A model generated the notes under the pieces. The model did not search any database, had not been told where the DNA came from, and worked only from the letters and a program-made list of their open reading frames with translations. The position numbers were made by a program, and so were the translations under genes. A DNA stretch of 63,995 nt from Lachnospiraceae bacterium. Lineage in GTDB: Bacteria; Bacillota; Clostridia; Lachnospirales; Lachnospiraceae. The stretch spans positions 1 through 63,995 of the forward strand of contig JAFXQK010000007.1 in NCBI GenBank assembly GCA_017527205.1, written 5' to 3'. Positions 25,385 through 34,186 of the stretch are shown here, piece after piece (position 1 is the first letter of the stretch; each line of letters begins with the position of its first letter).

Positions 25385-26035
25385 TTATCTTTGGAAATTC
25401 TTTCCGTAATTCTTCCAAAAATATCCATATTCCTGATTCCTGGCAAAAACAAATGCATCATGTGCATTTTTCTTTTCCGCCTTCAGTTTTCCAAACAGGG
25501 CCGCTTGATTTGGCACGGAGAATTCTCCCTTCTCATAAAACACGAGCAGCGGCACTTCAAAAGAAGCTGCTTCCCCGCCATCCATTTTTGAAAAATCCTT
25601 CGTTTCAATCAGTCTTAACGGGATTCTGACCAGCTCTGAAATAAAATACTCAGAAAGCTCCGGCATTTCATGTCCTAACGTTTGGAGGTAAATGCGAACC
25701 CATTCCTCCCCCATTCCTGCTGCGGCATATTGTGCAGCCGAAGTCACGGAATTTGAAAACATGGGCGTTTCCACCTTCTTTCCATATACGATTTTTTTGA
25801 TGGTTTCTGGTGAAAGGAAAAATTCTTCCGCGAGCTCCAAAACAGATTGCCCCGCCGAGTAGCGACTGCAGATCAAGGTGTTTCGTTTTTTGAGCTTGTC
25901 TCTGTATCCGGAGGCTTCTCCCCAGCCCCGCCCTTTTTCGGTTCTGGGGATATAAATCACCTTGCCCTCCGCATACTTTTGAACCTCTTCTAAAAGCTTT
26001 GCCGGAAGAACGTCCTTTGCGTTTTCATATTTCAT
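25385..26035 (-). CDS. CD3324 family protein (N-terminal helix-turn-helix type)
   Basis: A 216-aa protein whose first 85 residues match the CD3324 family of Clostridia: KDVLPAKLLEEVQKYAEGK, YIPRTEKGRGWGE, then YSAGQSVLELAEEFFLSPETI, a predicted helix-turn-helix like that of Mor-type regulators. Family proteins are usually about 90 aa. The further 130 residues (helical, with PELSEYFISELVRIP and VPLLVFYEKGEF) are an extra C-terminal domain I do not recognise, so this is a longer variant. Its start is 8 bp from the phosphotransferase-like gene at 26044, which it follows in transcription. Confidence 0.8.
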   Translation of the reverse strand: MKYENAKDVLPAKLLEEVQKYAEGKVIYIPRTEKGRGWGEASGYRDKLKKRNTLICSRYSAGQSVLELAEEFFLSPETIKKIVYGKKVETPMFSNSVTSAAQYAAAGMGEEWVRIYLQTLGHEMPELSEYFISELVRIPLRLIETKDFSKMDGGEAASFEVPLLVFYEKGEFSVPNQAALFGKLKAEKKNAHDAFVFARNQEYGYFWKNYGKNFQR

Positions 26036-26043
26036 AGCTGCTC

Positions 26044-26763
26044 CTACCGGTCTAACAGTTTCGACATGCGATCTTCCAGCGCATTGATGGATCTCACAAT
26101 CGACTCACAGGATTCCAGATCATCGATGGAGGCATGCCATCTCAGCGTTGCGATCCCCTTAAAATATGCCATGCACAGGAACCTCTCCTTAAAGTTCTCA
26201 ATCTTGATGCCTCTTCTCTTAGCATACCCGAAAAGCTTCTCCGGCACAAGAAGATATGGCTTATTTAGGTCGAGAATGGCAAAATCCATCATGTAATCCA
26301 TGATTCCGGCCCTTCCCCAATCGGCACAATAGGTCTTGCCTGCCTCGTCAACGATCATGTTGCAAAAGAACGTGTTATTGTTTACAAGGAATCTTTGATC
26401 TTCACAGTAGGGTGCGTATTTCAGCGCCTTGTTTGCGATCTCAAAATAATAATCCTTTTCCAAAAACGTGGTTCCAAACATCTGGGTCCAGTTCTTCCAA
26501 TAGCCTTCCGTCTTTTCATGGATGACCTCATCCGTAATAAATTCTTCCAAGGTCTGATATGGCGCCTGATTGTTTTCGTCAAACTCTCCATAACCCGTCA
26601 GCCCTGAAATGTCGGTAGCTGCTATCTCAAAAATCATGTCAAAGAAGCTTTCATAAATCTTCTCAAATTCTTCCGGCGTAAGCTCATTCGCATTCCTTCC
26701 CTTAGGGCTCATCTCTATCCTGTCATTGGTCAAATTCCTAATAAAAATGTCTCTATTCATCAT
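26044..26763 (-). CDS. Aminoglycoside-phosphotransferase-like protein without catalytic Asp
   Basis: A 239-aa protein carrying mainly the C-lobe of an APH/hygromycin-kinase-like fold. In relatives the catalytic loop reads LVHGDFxxxN. Here it is RFLVNNNTFFCNMIVD, with NNN at 128-130 in place of HGD while Asn135 is kept, and a later ADWGRAGIMDYMMDFA retains the Mg-binding Asp148. The N-lobe that binds ATP is mostly absent. Two reasonable readings are a pseudo-kinase with a binding or regulatory role, or a decaying phosphotransferase. AAGGA precedes the double ATG. Co-transcribed with the CD3324 gene. Confidence 0.75.
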   Translation of the reverse strand: MMNRDIFIRNLTNDRIEMSPKGRNANELTPEEFEKIYESFFDMIFEIAATDISGLTGYGEFDENNQAPYQTLEEFITDEVIHEKTEGYWKNWTQMFGTTFLEKDYYFEIANKALKYAPYCEDQRFLVNNNTFFCNMIVDEAGKTYCADWGRAGIMDYMMDFAILDLNKPYLLVPEKLFGYAKRRGIKIENFKERFLCMAYFKGIATLRWHASIDDLESCESIVRSINALEDRMSKLLDR

Positions 26764-26884
26764 CGTATCCTTTCTGATCTGCTGATCGTTTCAGTTTTAT
26801 TTGTATAAGCGCTTTACAATTTTATACTATCAGCCAGAGAGGTAAATGCATAGAGAAAGAACAATTATAACAAGACGATACCCA

Positions 26885-27325
26885 CTATAACTTCTTTTCC
26901 ATCGTCACGTGAGGAATCCCATCCTCCAAAAACGGTTCCGAGGTGACCTCGAAGCCCTCCTTTTCGTAATAACCGATGGCATACTGCTGCGCCTCAAGGT
27001 AAATTCTCCTCGCTCCAAAGTCTTGTTCTGCGATCTGAACGCCTCTGTGAAGGATTTCCCCACCAAGTCCCTGACCGTGACAAAGCGTCACAACGCGGCC
27101 GATCTGTGCGATTCCTTTCTCCTTGTCCTTCCAAAACACGCGAAGGCATGCGGACACCCTGCCTTCTTCGTTCCATGCAAACAGATGAACCGCATCCAAA
27201 TCCTTTCCATCAAGGTCTTGATATGCACAATCCTGCTCCACGACAAAGACCTCTGCCCTCGTCCTTAGAATCTCATACAGTTCCGTAGTACTTAGTTCCT
27301 TAAAATGCTTTACGACAAATTCCAT
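26885..27325 (-). CDS. ElaA-like GNAT acetyltransferase
   Basis: A 146-aa GNAT of the ElaA type. The family hallmark ILRTRAEVFVVEQDCAYQDL (acidic DLDGKD follows) is at residues 20-40, then VVTLCHGQGLGGEIL (CoA loop GQGLGGE). IYLEAQQYAIGYYEKEGF is motif B and SEPFLEDGIPHVTM the tail, all matching ElaA. Start ATG 27325, close behind a GGGAG; an in-frame ATG at 27349 is a weaker choice. Substrates of ElaA proteins are unknown. Confidence 0.87.
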   Translation of the reverse strand: MEFVVKHFKELSTTELYEILRTRAEVFVVEQDCAYQDLDGKDLDAVHLFAWNEEGRVSACLRVFWKDKEKGIAQIGRVVTLCHGQGLGGEILHRGVQIAEQDFGARRIYLEAQQYAIGYYEKEGFEVTSEPFLEDGIPHVTMEKKL

Positions 27326-27391
27326 GTTTCTCCCATGACGCCTGACCATTCATGCTTTGTCAATTTGCGTCCCAGCTTAATCTTCTATGCT

Positions 27392-28384
27392 TCAATCAAA
27401 ATCCCCGTCCAGTGTATTGCCAGACCACTCGACATTCTTTCCGTCACCCTTGTAAAGAATGGCATGAGGACTCGTTTTTCTAAAGAGCCCCTCAGACACC
27501 AAAAGATTGCCGCCCTGATGGTCAATCACGGTGACATGATCCAAACCATAGCCAAAATTGTTGAAATAACTACATCCACGGAGTCTCGTATTTTGCTTTA
27601 CAAGGAATCCCGTCTTGCCCGTGTCCGCATAGCAATCCGTCAGAATAATGTCATAGGAATCCAAATAGTAATTCACGGAATCCACCAGCATTTCGGGCTC
27701 CAAGCCTTTCTCCTTGGGCGGGATGGGGCCTCCCCATACATGGCATCTTGTCAGCCTGTTAGAACCGCCTCCTACCATTTCAAAGCCTATTGTATAATCC
27801 ACAATGACGCAATCCACGAAATGACTGTCTCCGCCGTTGGAATGGATGCCACAGTTGGGCGACAGCCCTGGCATCGTACACTTAAAATACAGATTCTGCG
27901 CGATCAATTCAAAGGTCCAGGTGCTCGTGCCATCCTCAATGAACAGTCCATATTTCTTGCCATTTCGGAAGGAGACGTCGCGCAGCGTAAAATGCTTAAA
28001 GCTGTTTAGGCACATACAGCTCGCCAGTCCTGCTCCATCGATCACGCCTCCTGTCACAAATAGATTCCAATCCTCGGAATCTGGATCATTCGATGGAACA
28101 ATACACCAATTTTCCACCTGAATGTCAGGATAGGATTCCTTTGCATCATAGATCAACACATATGGCATTTCACACACTGCCTTGAATACTGCAGATTTAT
28201 GCAAAAGAAGGGAACAGCAGTTGGTGATCTTGATCGTCTCCGCAATCAAATAGGTTCCTTTCGGAACATAAAGCACTCCCCTTTCACATGCCAAAATAGC
28301 TCTTTTGATTCTTTTGTCATCGCTTTCTTCCCCCGCAAGCCGCGGAAATTCCTCCAGTGAAACATCATAATACCCTGCCATCAT
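27392..28384 (-). CDS. Right-handed beta-helix protein, pectate-lyase-like
   Basis: A 330-aa protein with repeated short strands of the parallel beta-helix kind: ERGVLYVPKGTYLIAETIKI opens the helix, followed by VTGGVIDGAGLASCM, HFTLRDVSFRNGKKYGLF, and IILTDCYADTGKTGFLV. No signal peptide is present, so it may act in the cytoplasm or be released otherwise. It resembles glycosyl-hydrolase-28/pectate-lyase-superfamily proteins, but catalytic residues cannot be assigned with confidence. Start ATG at 28384 with AAGGAGG 5 nt upstream; residues back to 28423 precede that site and are unlikely. Second gene in a row after the GNAT at 28430. Confidence 0.82.
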   Translation of the reverse strand: MMAGYYDVSLEEFPRLAGEESDDKRIKRAILACERGVLYVPKGTYLIAETIKITNCCSLLLHKSAVFKAVCEMPYVLIYDAKESYPDIQVENWCIVPSNDPDSEDWNLFVTGGVIDGAGLASCMCLNSFKHFTLRDVSFRNGKKYGLFIEDGTSTWTFELIAQNLYFKCTMPGLSPNCGIHSNGGDSHFVDCVIVDYTIGFEMVGGGSNRLTRCHVWGGPIPPKEKGLEPEMLVDSVNYYLDSYDIILTDCYADTGKTGFLVKQNTRLRGCSYFNNFGYGLDHVTVIDHQGGNLLVSEGLFRKTSPHAILYKGDGKNVEWSGNTLDGDFD

Positions 28385-28429
28385 TATTTCCTCCTTAGCC
28401 TTCGTAAATCCATTCCTTGCCACGCCTTA

Positions 28430-28948
28430 CTATGATAAAACCTTCTCCATCATCCAAAACTCTCTGGTTCCAACGACCTCATAGTACATCTTAATACAAT
28501 CGACCTCCTGATAACCATTCCGTAGATACAGCTTATACGCCGGAACATTGGTGTCAATGACGTCGAGGTGAATTGCCAGGTCTCCGTTCCTTCGACAAAG
28601 CTTCTCGATCTCAGAAAGCATTTGATAGCTGACCTTGCTTCCTCGTCTGTCAGGTGCAACTGCAAGCGCATGGATCGTCGCCACCTTTTCTTTTGGACCA
28701 CAAACCGCCCACTTGACGTCGTCATATTCTGGATTGACCTCATGGTTGACGACAGCCGCCGCAAGGATCTGTCCATCTTCGCGAAGGATACACATTTCCT
28801 TCCTTGAAATTGCGCCGTGAACAAACTCCTGATTTGGATAGGTTTCGATATTCCACCCCAAACGAATTGAAGAGGCATTTACTGCTTCGATCACCTTTTG
28901 ATAAAAATCGAGAATCGCTGCCTCATCATCAAGCGTTGCAAACTCCAT
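28430..28948 (-). CDS. GNAT family N-acetyltransferase
   Basis: A 172-aa GNAT. The catalytic strand ATIHALAVAPDRRGSKVSYQ carries the CoA loop RRGSKVS, and motif B is VIDTNVPAYKLYLRNGY. The N-terminal helix DDEAAILDFYQKVIEAVNAS and strand CILREDGQILAAAVVNHE are normal for the fold. Its ATG overlaps the stop of the nitroreductase gene by one base (TGATG), so the two are translationally coupled. Substrate unknown. Confidence 0.88.
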   Translation of the reverse strand: MEFATLDDEAAILDFYQKVIEAVNASSIRLGWNIETYPNQEFVHGAISRKEMCILREDGQILAAAVVNHEVNPEYDDVKWAVCGPKEKVATIHALAVAPDRRGSKVSYQMLSEIEKLCRRNGDLAIHLDVIDTNVPAYKLYLRNGYQEVDCIKMYYEVVGTREFWMMEKVLS

Positions 28949-29607
28949 CAGATTGTCCTCCCATAGTCTGCGCCGATTTCAAAATGACACTTGACGATTC
29001 CCAAATCCACCTGGCTGAAAAAGCCTCCTTTGTTGAGAAAGGTTACCGTGTCATCATCGTTGAGCCGGATGGCGAATTTCTGCTGATTGATGGCTGTTGG
29101 AGCAAGAAGCGCAAGCTCAACGCCTTCCTGAAACCACCTCGGTCTGTCCGCCTTCCCCTCCATCACCTGCTCGGCCGTCTTGGATTTATGTATTTTCCCT
29201 TGATCCTTACCATATCCCACGGCAATGACGATCACAAGCTTTTCGCCATCATCTATTTTGACGCCGACATTCTTTCGGTTGTAGGTGCCTGTCCAGCAGG
29301 TATTCAGTCCTAGCTTTTGAAGGAACAACACCAGTTTTTCGCCGTAATAGCCCACACGCTCGTCCAGATCGTCTGCTTCCTTGCCAACGCATGCGATCAC
29401 GCTCGGCGCTGATCCGAGCCCCATCGCCTTATTTAATAATCTGTTATAAATATTTCCTGCGTCTTCAACAAATTGTAGATGAAGGCCTCCCGCCTCATTG
29501 AGTTCCGCAATTTTCTCCTCAATCAGCTTCACCTGATCCGCTTCGATTCTTTTATCTGCATATGCCCTGACTGAGTGTCTTTGCAAAATAGCTTCTCTGT
29601 CCGTCAT
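28948..29607 (-). CDS. Nitroreductase family protein (TM1586 type)
   Basis: A 219-aa FMN enzyme of the TM1586-like nitroreductase group, which reduces nitro or quinone compounds with NAD(P)H. The N-terminus LQRHSVRAYADKRIEADQV holds the FMN-phosphate Arg/Ser pair. GLGSAPSVIACVG and LNTCWTGTYNRKNVGVKI form the domain core, and ALLAPTAINQQKFAIRL gives the FMN-contacting segment at 165-181. Start ATG has GGGAGG 8 nt upstream. First gene of a run that continues through the GNAT at 28430, the beta-helix gene and the ElaA-like gene. No promoter was found with confidence in the gap to 29841. Confidence 0.86.
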   Translation of the reverse strand: MTDREAILQRHSVRAYADKRIEADQVKLIEEKIAELNEAGGLHLQFVEDAGNIYNRLLNKAMGLGSAPSVIACVGKEADDLDERVGYYGEKLVLFLQKLGLNTCWTGTYNRKNVGVKIDDGEKLVIVIAVGYGKDQGKIHKSKTAEQVMEGKADRPRWFQEGVELALLAPTAINQQKFAIRLNDDDTVTFLNKGGFFSQVDLGIVKCHFEIGADYGRTI

Positions 29608-29840
29608 TTTTTGAACCTCCCTTCACATATTAAAGCTCTTCAAAACACAATTTAACTATACCGCTTTTGGCTTGGATAGACTACTCATAATTTGCCCCCT
29701 GCTACTCTCTTAGCACATAAGCCGCACGATAAACAAGTTATTATGCATCAGTTCCTACTATACGTTTTCTTAGTCTTCCAGTATACTAGCATTATCAGCA
29801 AGTAAATGAAACAAAGTGCTTTAATTAAGGAGGAACACAT

Positions 29841-30449
29841 ATGGGAGCATTTTCAAAGGTTCATAGATTCCATGAAGCTGGTCAGGGCGCAAACGTAAAT
29901 AACATAGATCGGTTTGGAGTTCCCGCTTACTCCCTCTACACCAGCACTAAGGTTTTTAGCCTGCATCATCGCATTGAAATCACGGATGAGAATAAAAATG
30001 TTGTATATCGTTCCAATGCAAAGGTGATTTCCCTGCATGACAAGACGGAGCTGTATAAGGCATCCGGTGAGCATGTGGCGCATATCGAGAGAAAGCTGAT
30101 TTCCCTGCATGAGAGACATTATGTTACGATGGACAGTGGCCTCAATTTCGAGATTTCCAACGAGCTGTTCCATATCATTAAAGATGTAACGAATATCATC
30201 GGCCTCGATTGGCAGCTTCGCGGCAACATTCTTGCGCTGAATTTTGAGCTGTATGACAAGGATGGCAGCGTGATTGCCGTGATCGGACAAAAATTTATCT
30301 CGATCCATGACAAGTATTGTATCGACATTTATCGTCCGGAATATGAGGAGATCATCGTAGCAATCCTAGTGACGCTGCAGCACATGATTCGTGACAGAGA
30401 GACTTCCTCCTCCAGCGGATCTGCCGGCGGTTCCTCTTCAGGGAGTTAA
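29841..30449 (+). CDS. LURP-one-related/scramblase-like protein
   Basis: A 202-aa protein on the plus strand, against the general direction of the window. It begins MGAFSKVHRF, then shows strand-rich segments with recurring SLHD/SLHE/SIHD motifs (VISLHDKTELY, LISLHERHYVT, FISIHDKYCID), consistent with the 12-strand Tubby-like/LURP-one barrel that may bind phospholipid. The C-terminus is a Ser/Gly-rich tail (SSSSGSAGGSSSGS). A strong AAGGAGG lies 8 nt before the ATG. The 233-bp gap to the nitroreductase gene is divergent and must hold two promoters, which I could not place reliably. Confidence 0.83.
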   Translation: MGAFSKVHRFHEAGQGANVNNIDRFGVPAYSLYTSTKVFSLHHRIEITDENKNVVYRSNAKVISLHDKTELYKASGEHVAHIERKLISLHERHYVTMDSGLNFEISNELFHIIKDVTNIIGLDWQLRGNILALNFELYDKDGSVIAVIGQKFISIHDKYCIDIYRPEYEEIIVAILVTLQHMIRDRETSSSSGSAGGSSSGS

Positions 30450-30534
30450 CGCAAACCAGACAGCCCTATCACAATAATCATAATTGCCAAAAACTTAGGG
30501 GGACAAGCTGACCGTTCGCCCCATAAACTTCAAA

Positions 30535-30578
30535 AGCAAAGAGCTCTCCGCAGTGTCATCTGCCGAGAGCTTTTTGCT
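30535..30578. terminator. Bidirectional intrinsic terminator
   Basis: A 14-bp stem with one mismatch, AGCAAAGAGCTCTC against GAGAGCTTTTTGCT, lies between the convergent LURP-one-like (29841) and CDF (30643) genes. On the plus strand the descending arm contains TTTTT and further T follow. It would serve both converging transcripts. Confidence 0.75.
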
Positions 30579-30642
30579 TTCGTGTCTTATCTTAGTCCAA
30601 CGCCTTTTACACCCTCCTTGGGCAGATTGCGTTTTTCTTCCT

Positions 30643-31767
30643 TTAATCGCTATAGTTGGTGTCGCAATTTGTAGTAACGGAAAAACCAGGGAAGGCTTCC
30701 TCAACCTCCTTTTTGATGCTCGCTGCCATGCCAAGCTTGTCCGTAACGCTAAAGTCTAGCGTCACGTCAAAGGAAATCTTTTTCGTCTCCAGGTCTATGA
30801 ATACGCCGTGACAGTTTACGACACCCTCATGACTCTTACAGAGTTCACTGATCTTTGCCCGCATGGACATCACCACTTCATTTTCCTGTTCCACTGCATA
30901 GATGCCAACGGTAACAAAAATATGGAATTTCTCCAATATGGCCCCCTGTATCTTCTGCGTCAGCGCATGCAGCTGGGAGGCTGTCATATTTCCGTTCACT
31001 TCTATGTGCAGACTTCCGATGGCGGAATCAGGCCCATAATTGTGCAAAATCAGGTCATAGGTTCCCAGTACGCCCGGAATAGCGTTTACTGTCTTTTTAA
31101 TTTCACCCGTGATGGCGCTGTCTGGCCGTTTACCGATCACATGGCTTAGGGCATCCGTCATCATTTCGATGCCCGCCTTCACAATGAAAATGGAAATGAT
31201 CGCGCCAAGGATTCCGTCCACGGAAAAGTGCAGAAAATAGGTAATGGCCGCACCGATCAGCGTAGTTGCTGAAATAATGGCGTCAAAGCTGGCATCGGAT
31301 CCGGAGGCCACCAGCGCATCAGACGCATATTTTTCTCCCCGTCCCTTCACGAACCGGCCAAGGATCAGTTTCGTCACAACGGAGGTCACGATAATGATGA
31401 TCGTCACCAACGTGTATTCCGGCAACGTCGGCACAAAAATTTTTTTCACGGATTCCAAGAAGGAAGCCGCTCCGGCCGCAAAGACGATCAGCGCTATCAG
31501 GAGCGTGCTGAAATATTCAATTCGTCCATAGCCATAGGGGTGCTTATCATCCGGCTTTTTCTTGGCGAGCTTAATACCAAGAATCGTAATCACGGAGCTA
31601 AAAGCATCCGTCAGGTTGTTTACGGCATCCAGCACAACCGCAATGGAGCCGGCGATCAAGCCTGCGCCTGCCTTAAAGGCCGCCAGAAAAATATTTGTCA
31701 CGATTCCAATGATGCTTGTCTGCGTGATCGCCTTTTCCCGGGTTTTCGGATCATAGAATTCTCCCAT
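30643..31767 (-). CDS. Cation diffusion facilitator family transporter
   Basis: A 374-aa membrane protein exporting divalent metal (Zn, Mn, Fe or similar) by proton antiport. Six hydrophobic segments occupy the first 205 residues. The metal-site motifs are AVVLDAVNNLTDAFSS in TM2 and ALVASGSDASFDAI in TM5, each with Asp pairs. After a cytoplasmic linker, residues 210-374 form a two-part soluble domain (NAIPGVLGTYDLILHNYG, VNCHGVFIDLETKKISF). It has the longer C-terminus seen in Firmicutes CDFs. Start ATG 31767 has AGGTG upstream. Metal specificity cannot be read from the sequence. Confidence 0.9.
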   Translation of the reverse strand: MGEFYDPKTREKAITQTSIIGIVTNIFLAAFKAGAGLIAGSIAVVLDAVNNLTDAFSSVITILGIKLAKKKPDDKHPYGYGRIEYFSTLLIALIVFAAGAASFLESVKKIFVPTLPEYTLVTIIIIVTSVVTKLILGRFVKGRGEKYASDALVASGSDASFDAIISATTLIGAAITYFLHFSVDGILGAIISIFIVKAGIEMMTDALSHVIGKRPDSAITGEIKKTVNAIPGVLGTYDLILHNYGPDSAIGSLHIEVNGNMTASQLHALTQKIQGAILEKFHIFVTVGIYAVEQENEVVMSMRAKISELCKSHEGVVNCHGVFIDLETKKISFDVTLDFSVTDKLGMAASIKKEVEEAFPGFSVTTNCDTNYSD

Positions 31768-31813
31768 AGATATCACCTCGTTTATCTAAATGTGTTCACT
31801 GAATAGTGTCGCC

Positions 31814-32425
31814 TTACAGCGCCGCCGTCCTAAGTCCTCGAAACATATGGGCCAACAGGCGAAACAGAATACCGCCCAGCATGCCTCCGACAAAGTTCAG
31901 GATAAAATCATCCACGTCCACCTGCCGTCCGATGAAAAGCTGGGTGCACTCAATGAAAATGGGCAACGCGGCAGAAAACCAAAGCAGCCTTAGTAGATTC
32001 CGATTCTTTTTCCATAAAAGTGCCAGGCCAAACCCCCAGGGCACGAACATGAGAATGTTGCCGATAATATTGATGCCAAACAGATCTCCCCGAAAGCCAA
32101 ACACGCGATAATAATTGCGAATGGTATGAAAGGGCTCTAAATTCATGCCCTCCCCCGTCTCCAAACGGTGTTTCGCGATCTGGAGCATGACCTTAGGCGT
32201 ATGATATTCGCCCTGCCAGACAAAGACAAACAATGCCATCATAAAAACAATAAATAAGCCCAGCAACACCTCTCTGAGCTTATTGTATTTTAGTTTTACT
32301 TTCTTTCCTCCGGCCTTAGCGCTCAGTCTCCTTGCCCTATGTCTTAATAGTAAGATCCTAAGCAGCACGTAGATCGGGATTCCCGCAATCATCAGCCGGA
32401 TCAGATCCAAGATATAATCGGTCAA
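31814..32425 (-). CDS. VanZ family protein
   Basis: A 203-aa integral membrane protein of the VanZ family, whose prototype raises teicoplanin resistance and whose wider role is unknown. Hydrophobic stretches occur at about 5-25, 55-70, 115-135 and 140-160, with a final short one. The conserved VanZ core IECTQLFIGRQVDVDDFILN and NIIGNILMFVPWGFGL are intact. The 46-bp gap to the CDF gene downstream and the 70-bp gap to trmL upstream make it part of the same gene series. Confidence 0.88.
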   Translation of the reverse strand: MTDYILDLIRLMIAGIPIYVLLRILLLRHRARRLSAKAGGKKVKLKYNKLREVLLGLFIVFMMALFVFVWQGEYHTPKVMLQIAKHRLETGEGMNLEPFHTIRNYYRVFGFRGDLFGINIIGNILMFVPWGFGLALLWKKNRNLLRLLWFSAALPIFIECTQLFIGRQVDVDDFILNFVGGMLGGILFRLLAHMFRGLRTAAL

Positions 32426-32495
32426 GCCTGCCCCCTTGCCATGACATATTTCCTCATGAGTTACCTTCGCCGCGTTCTAGCAAAGTCCTTCCGTT

Positions 32496-33008
32496 CTAAT
32501 TCCAGTGAAGTCTGTGCAATTCTCCCGCCTGCTCCAGCCCTTGAAAATGATTTTGTCTAAGCGCCTCATATAGCACAATTGCCACGGAATTTGACAAGTT
32601 CAGGGAACGAATCGTCGGTGCCATCGGAATGCGAATGCACTGCTTCCGATGCTCCACGAGGATTTCTTCGGGAATTCCTGCACTCTCCTTGCCAAACATG
32701 ATATAATCCTCAGGCCCAAAGCTGACCTCGGAATATGCCCTCTCTGCCTTTGTCGTCGCATACCAGATCTTTGCCTCAGGATGCGCCGTAAGATCTTCCT
32801 GAATGGACTCCAAAAAGGTCTGATAATTCATGTGACGATAGACCTCTAAGTGCTCCCAATAGTCCATCCCTGCACGCTTAATCTCTTTTTCATTCAGCCG
32901 AAATCCCAGCGGCTCAATGAGGTGCAGCGCCGTATTCGTCGCAACGCACGTCCGCCCGATATTCCCCGTATTCGCCGGGATCTCCGGCTGATGTAAAACT
33001 ATTTTCAT
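32496..33008 (-). CDS. trmL: tRNA (cytidine/uridine-34-2'-O)-methyltransferase
   Basis: A 170-aa SPOUT methyltransferase that adds 2'-O-methyl to wobble base 34 of some tRNA-Leu. It has the TrmL length and order: IVLHQPEIPANTGNIGRTCVAT at the start, LIEPLGFRLNEKEIKRAGMD, then FGKESAGIPEEIL and IRIPMAPTIRSLNLSNSVAI (motifs 2 and 3, forming the trefoil knot and SAM pocket). The match spans the full length. It starts 2 nt after the aminotransferase stop, so both are in one transcript. Confidence 0.94.
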   Translation of the reverse strand: MKIVLHQPEIPANTGNIGRTCVATNTALHLIEPLGFRLNEKEIKRAGMDYWEHLEVYRHMNYQTFLESIQEDLTAHPEAKIWYATTKAERAYSEVSFGPEDYIMFGKESAGIPEEILVEHRKQCIRIPMAPTIRSLNLSNSVAIVLYEALRQNHFQGLEQAGELHRLHWN

Positions 33009-33010
33009 GT

Positions 33011-34186
33011 CTATGCTTCCTTCTCAGCCCTCAGCTTGTTAATGAAATGCTCCAGCTTTCCAATGGCAAGCTTTAGCTTTTCCAAGGAATATGCATAGGA
33101 GATACGAAGGAATCCCTCGCCGCAGTCACCAAAGGCCGTACCAGGAACCACGGCCACCTTCTCCTCCTCCAGGAATCTTGTGGCAAACTCATCACTGGTC
33201 ATGCCAAATTCCTTAATGCAGGGGAAAATGTAGAAGGCGCCAAAGGGCTCAAAGCACTCAAGTCCCATCTCCTTAAACGCGTTGATGAGGAATCTTCTTC
33301 TCTGATTATAGGATTCACGCATCATTGCAACGTCATCGTCGCCGTTCTTTAAGGCTTCCACGGCAGCATACTGGCTTGTCGTTGGCGCGCACATGATTGC
33401 AAACTGATGGATCTTGGTCATCTGCTTTATGATTGCTTCGGGTCCGCACGCATATCCAAGTCTCCAACCCGTCATGGCATATGCCTTGGAGAACCCGTTG
33501 ATCAGAATGGTTCTCTCCTGCATGCCGGGAAGGCTTGCAATGGAAACGTGCTTGCCCTTATAGGTCAGTTCAGCATAGATTTCATCCGACATGACGTAAA
33601 TGTCATGTTTCTTCACAACCTCCGCAACCGCTTCCAGATCGGACTTCTCCATGATGGCGCCCGTTGGATTGTTCGGGAAGGGAAGAATCAGGATCTTCGT
33701 CTTCTCCGTGATGGCCTCCTCCACCTCAGCGGCAGTCAGACGGAATTCGTTCTCAGCCTTGAGGTTAATAATCACGGGCTTAGCGCCAGCCAAAAGTGCG
33801 CAGGGCTCATAGGAAACATAGCTGGGCTGCGGAATCAGGACCTCATCCCCGGGATTGATCATGGCACGCAGTCCTATGTCAATGGCTTCGGAACCGCCAA
33901 CCGTGACAATGACCTCCTTTAGGGGATCGTAGGTAATGTCCTGACTTCTCTTTATGTAGTTACAAATTTCAACGCGCAGCTCCTTCAAACCGGAATTTGA
34001 GGTATAGAAGGTCTTGCCCTTTTCGAGGGAGTAAATGCCTTCCTCGCGCACGTGCCAGGGCGTATCAAAATCCGGCTCGCCCACGCCAAGGGAGATGGCG
34101 TCCTTCATCTCGCTGACGATGTCAAAAAACTTACGAATGCCGGAGGGCTTAATCTGTACAATGGTATCTGACAATGGATTTCTCAT
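33011..34186 (-). CDS. PLP-dependent aminotransferase, class I
   Basis: A 391-aa fold-type I aminotransferase (AspC/PatA-like). The PLP Lys is K234 in ILINGFSKAYAMTGW; other PLP contacts are PFPNNPTGA (169-177), SDEIY (200-204), and a C-terminal FLRISYAYSLEKL with the carboxylate-binding Arg. Length and motifs fit aspartate or N-acetyl-lysine-type aminotransferases, but the amino acid specificity cannot be set. Its ATG overlaps the TGA of the Lrp-type regulator as ATGA. That coupling suggests the regulator senses an amino acid handled by this enzyme. Confidence 0.91.
   Translation of the reverse strand: MRNPLSDTIVQIKPSGIRKFFDIVSEMKDAISLGVGEPDFDTPWHVREEGIYSLEKGKTFYTSNSGLKELRVEICNYIKRSQDITYDPLKEVIVTVGGSEAIDIGLRAMINPGDEVLIPQPSYVSYEPCALLAGAKPVIINLKAENEFRLTAAEVEEAITEKTKILILPFPNNPTGAIMEKSDLEAVAEVVKKHDIYVMSDEIYAELTYKGKHVSIASLPGMQERTILINGFSKAYAMTGWRLGYACGPEAIIKQMTKIHQFAIMCAPTTSQYAAVEALKNGDDDVAMMRESYNQRRRFLINAFKEMGLECFEPFGAFYIFPCIKEFGMTSDEFATRFLEEEKVAVVPGTAFGDCGEGFLRISYAYSLEKLKLAIGKLEHFINKLRAEKEA

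Noticed and set aside
29608..29840. Promoters for the divergent nitroreductase and LURP-one-like genes
   Set aside because: TATAGT and TATACT-like strings are present on each strand but without -35 boxes at correct spacing, so I do not assign positions.
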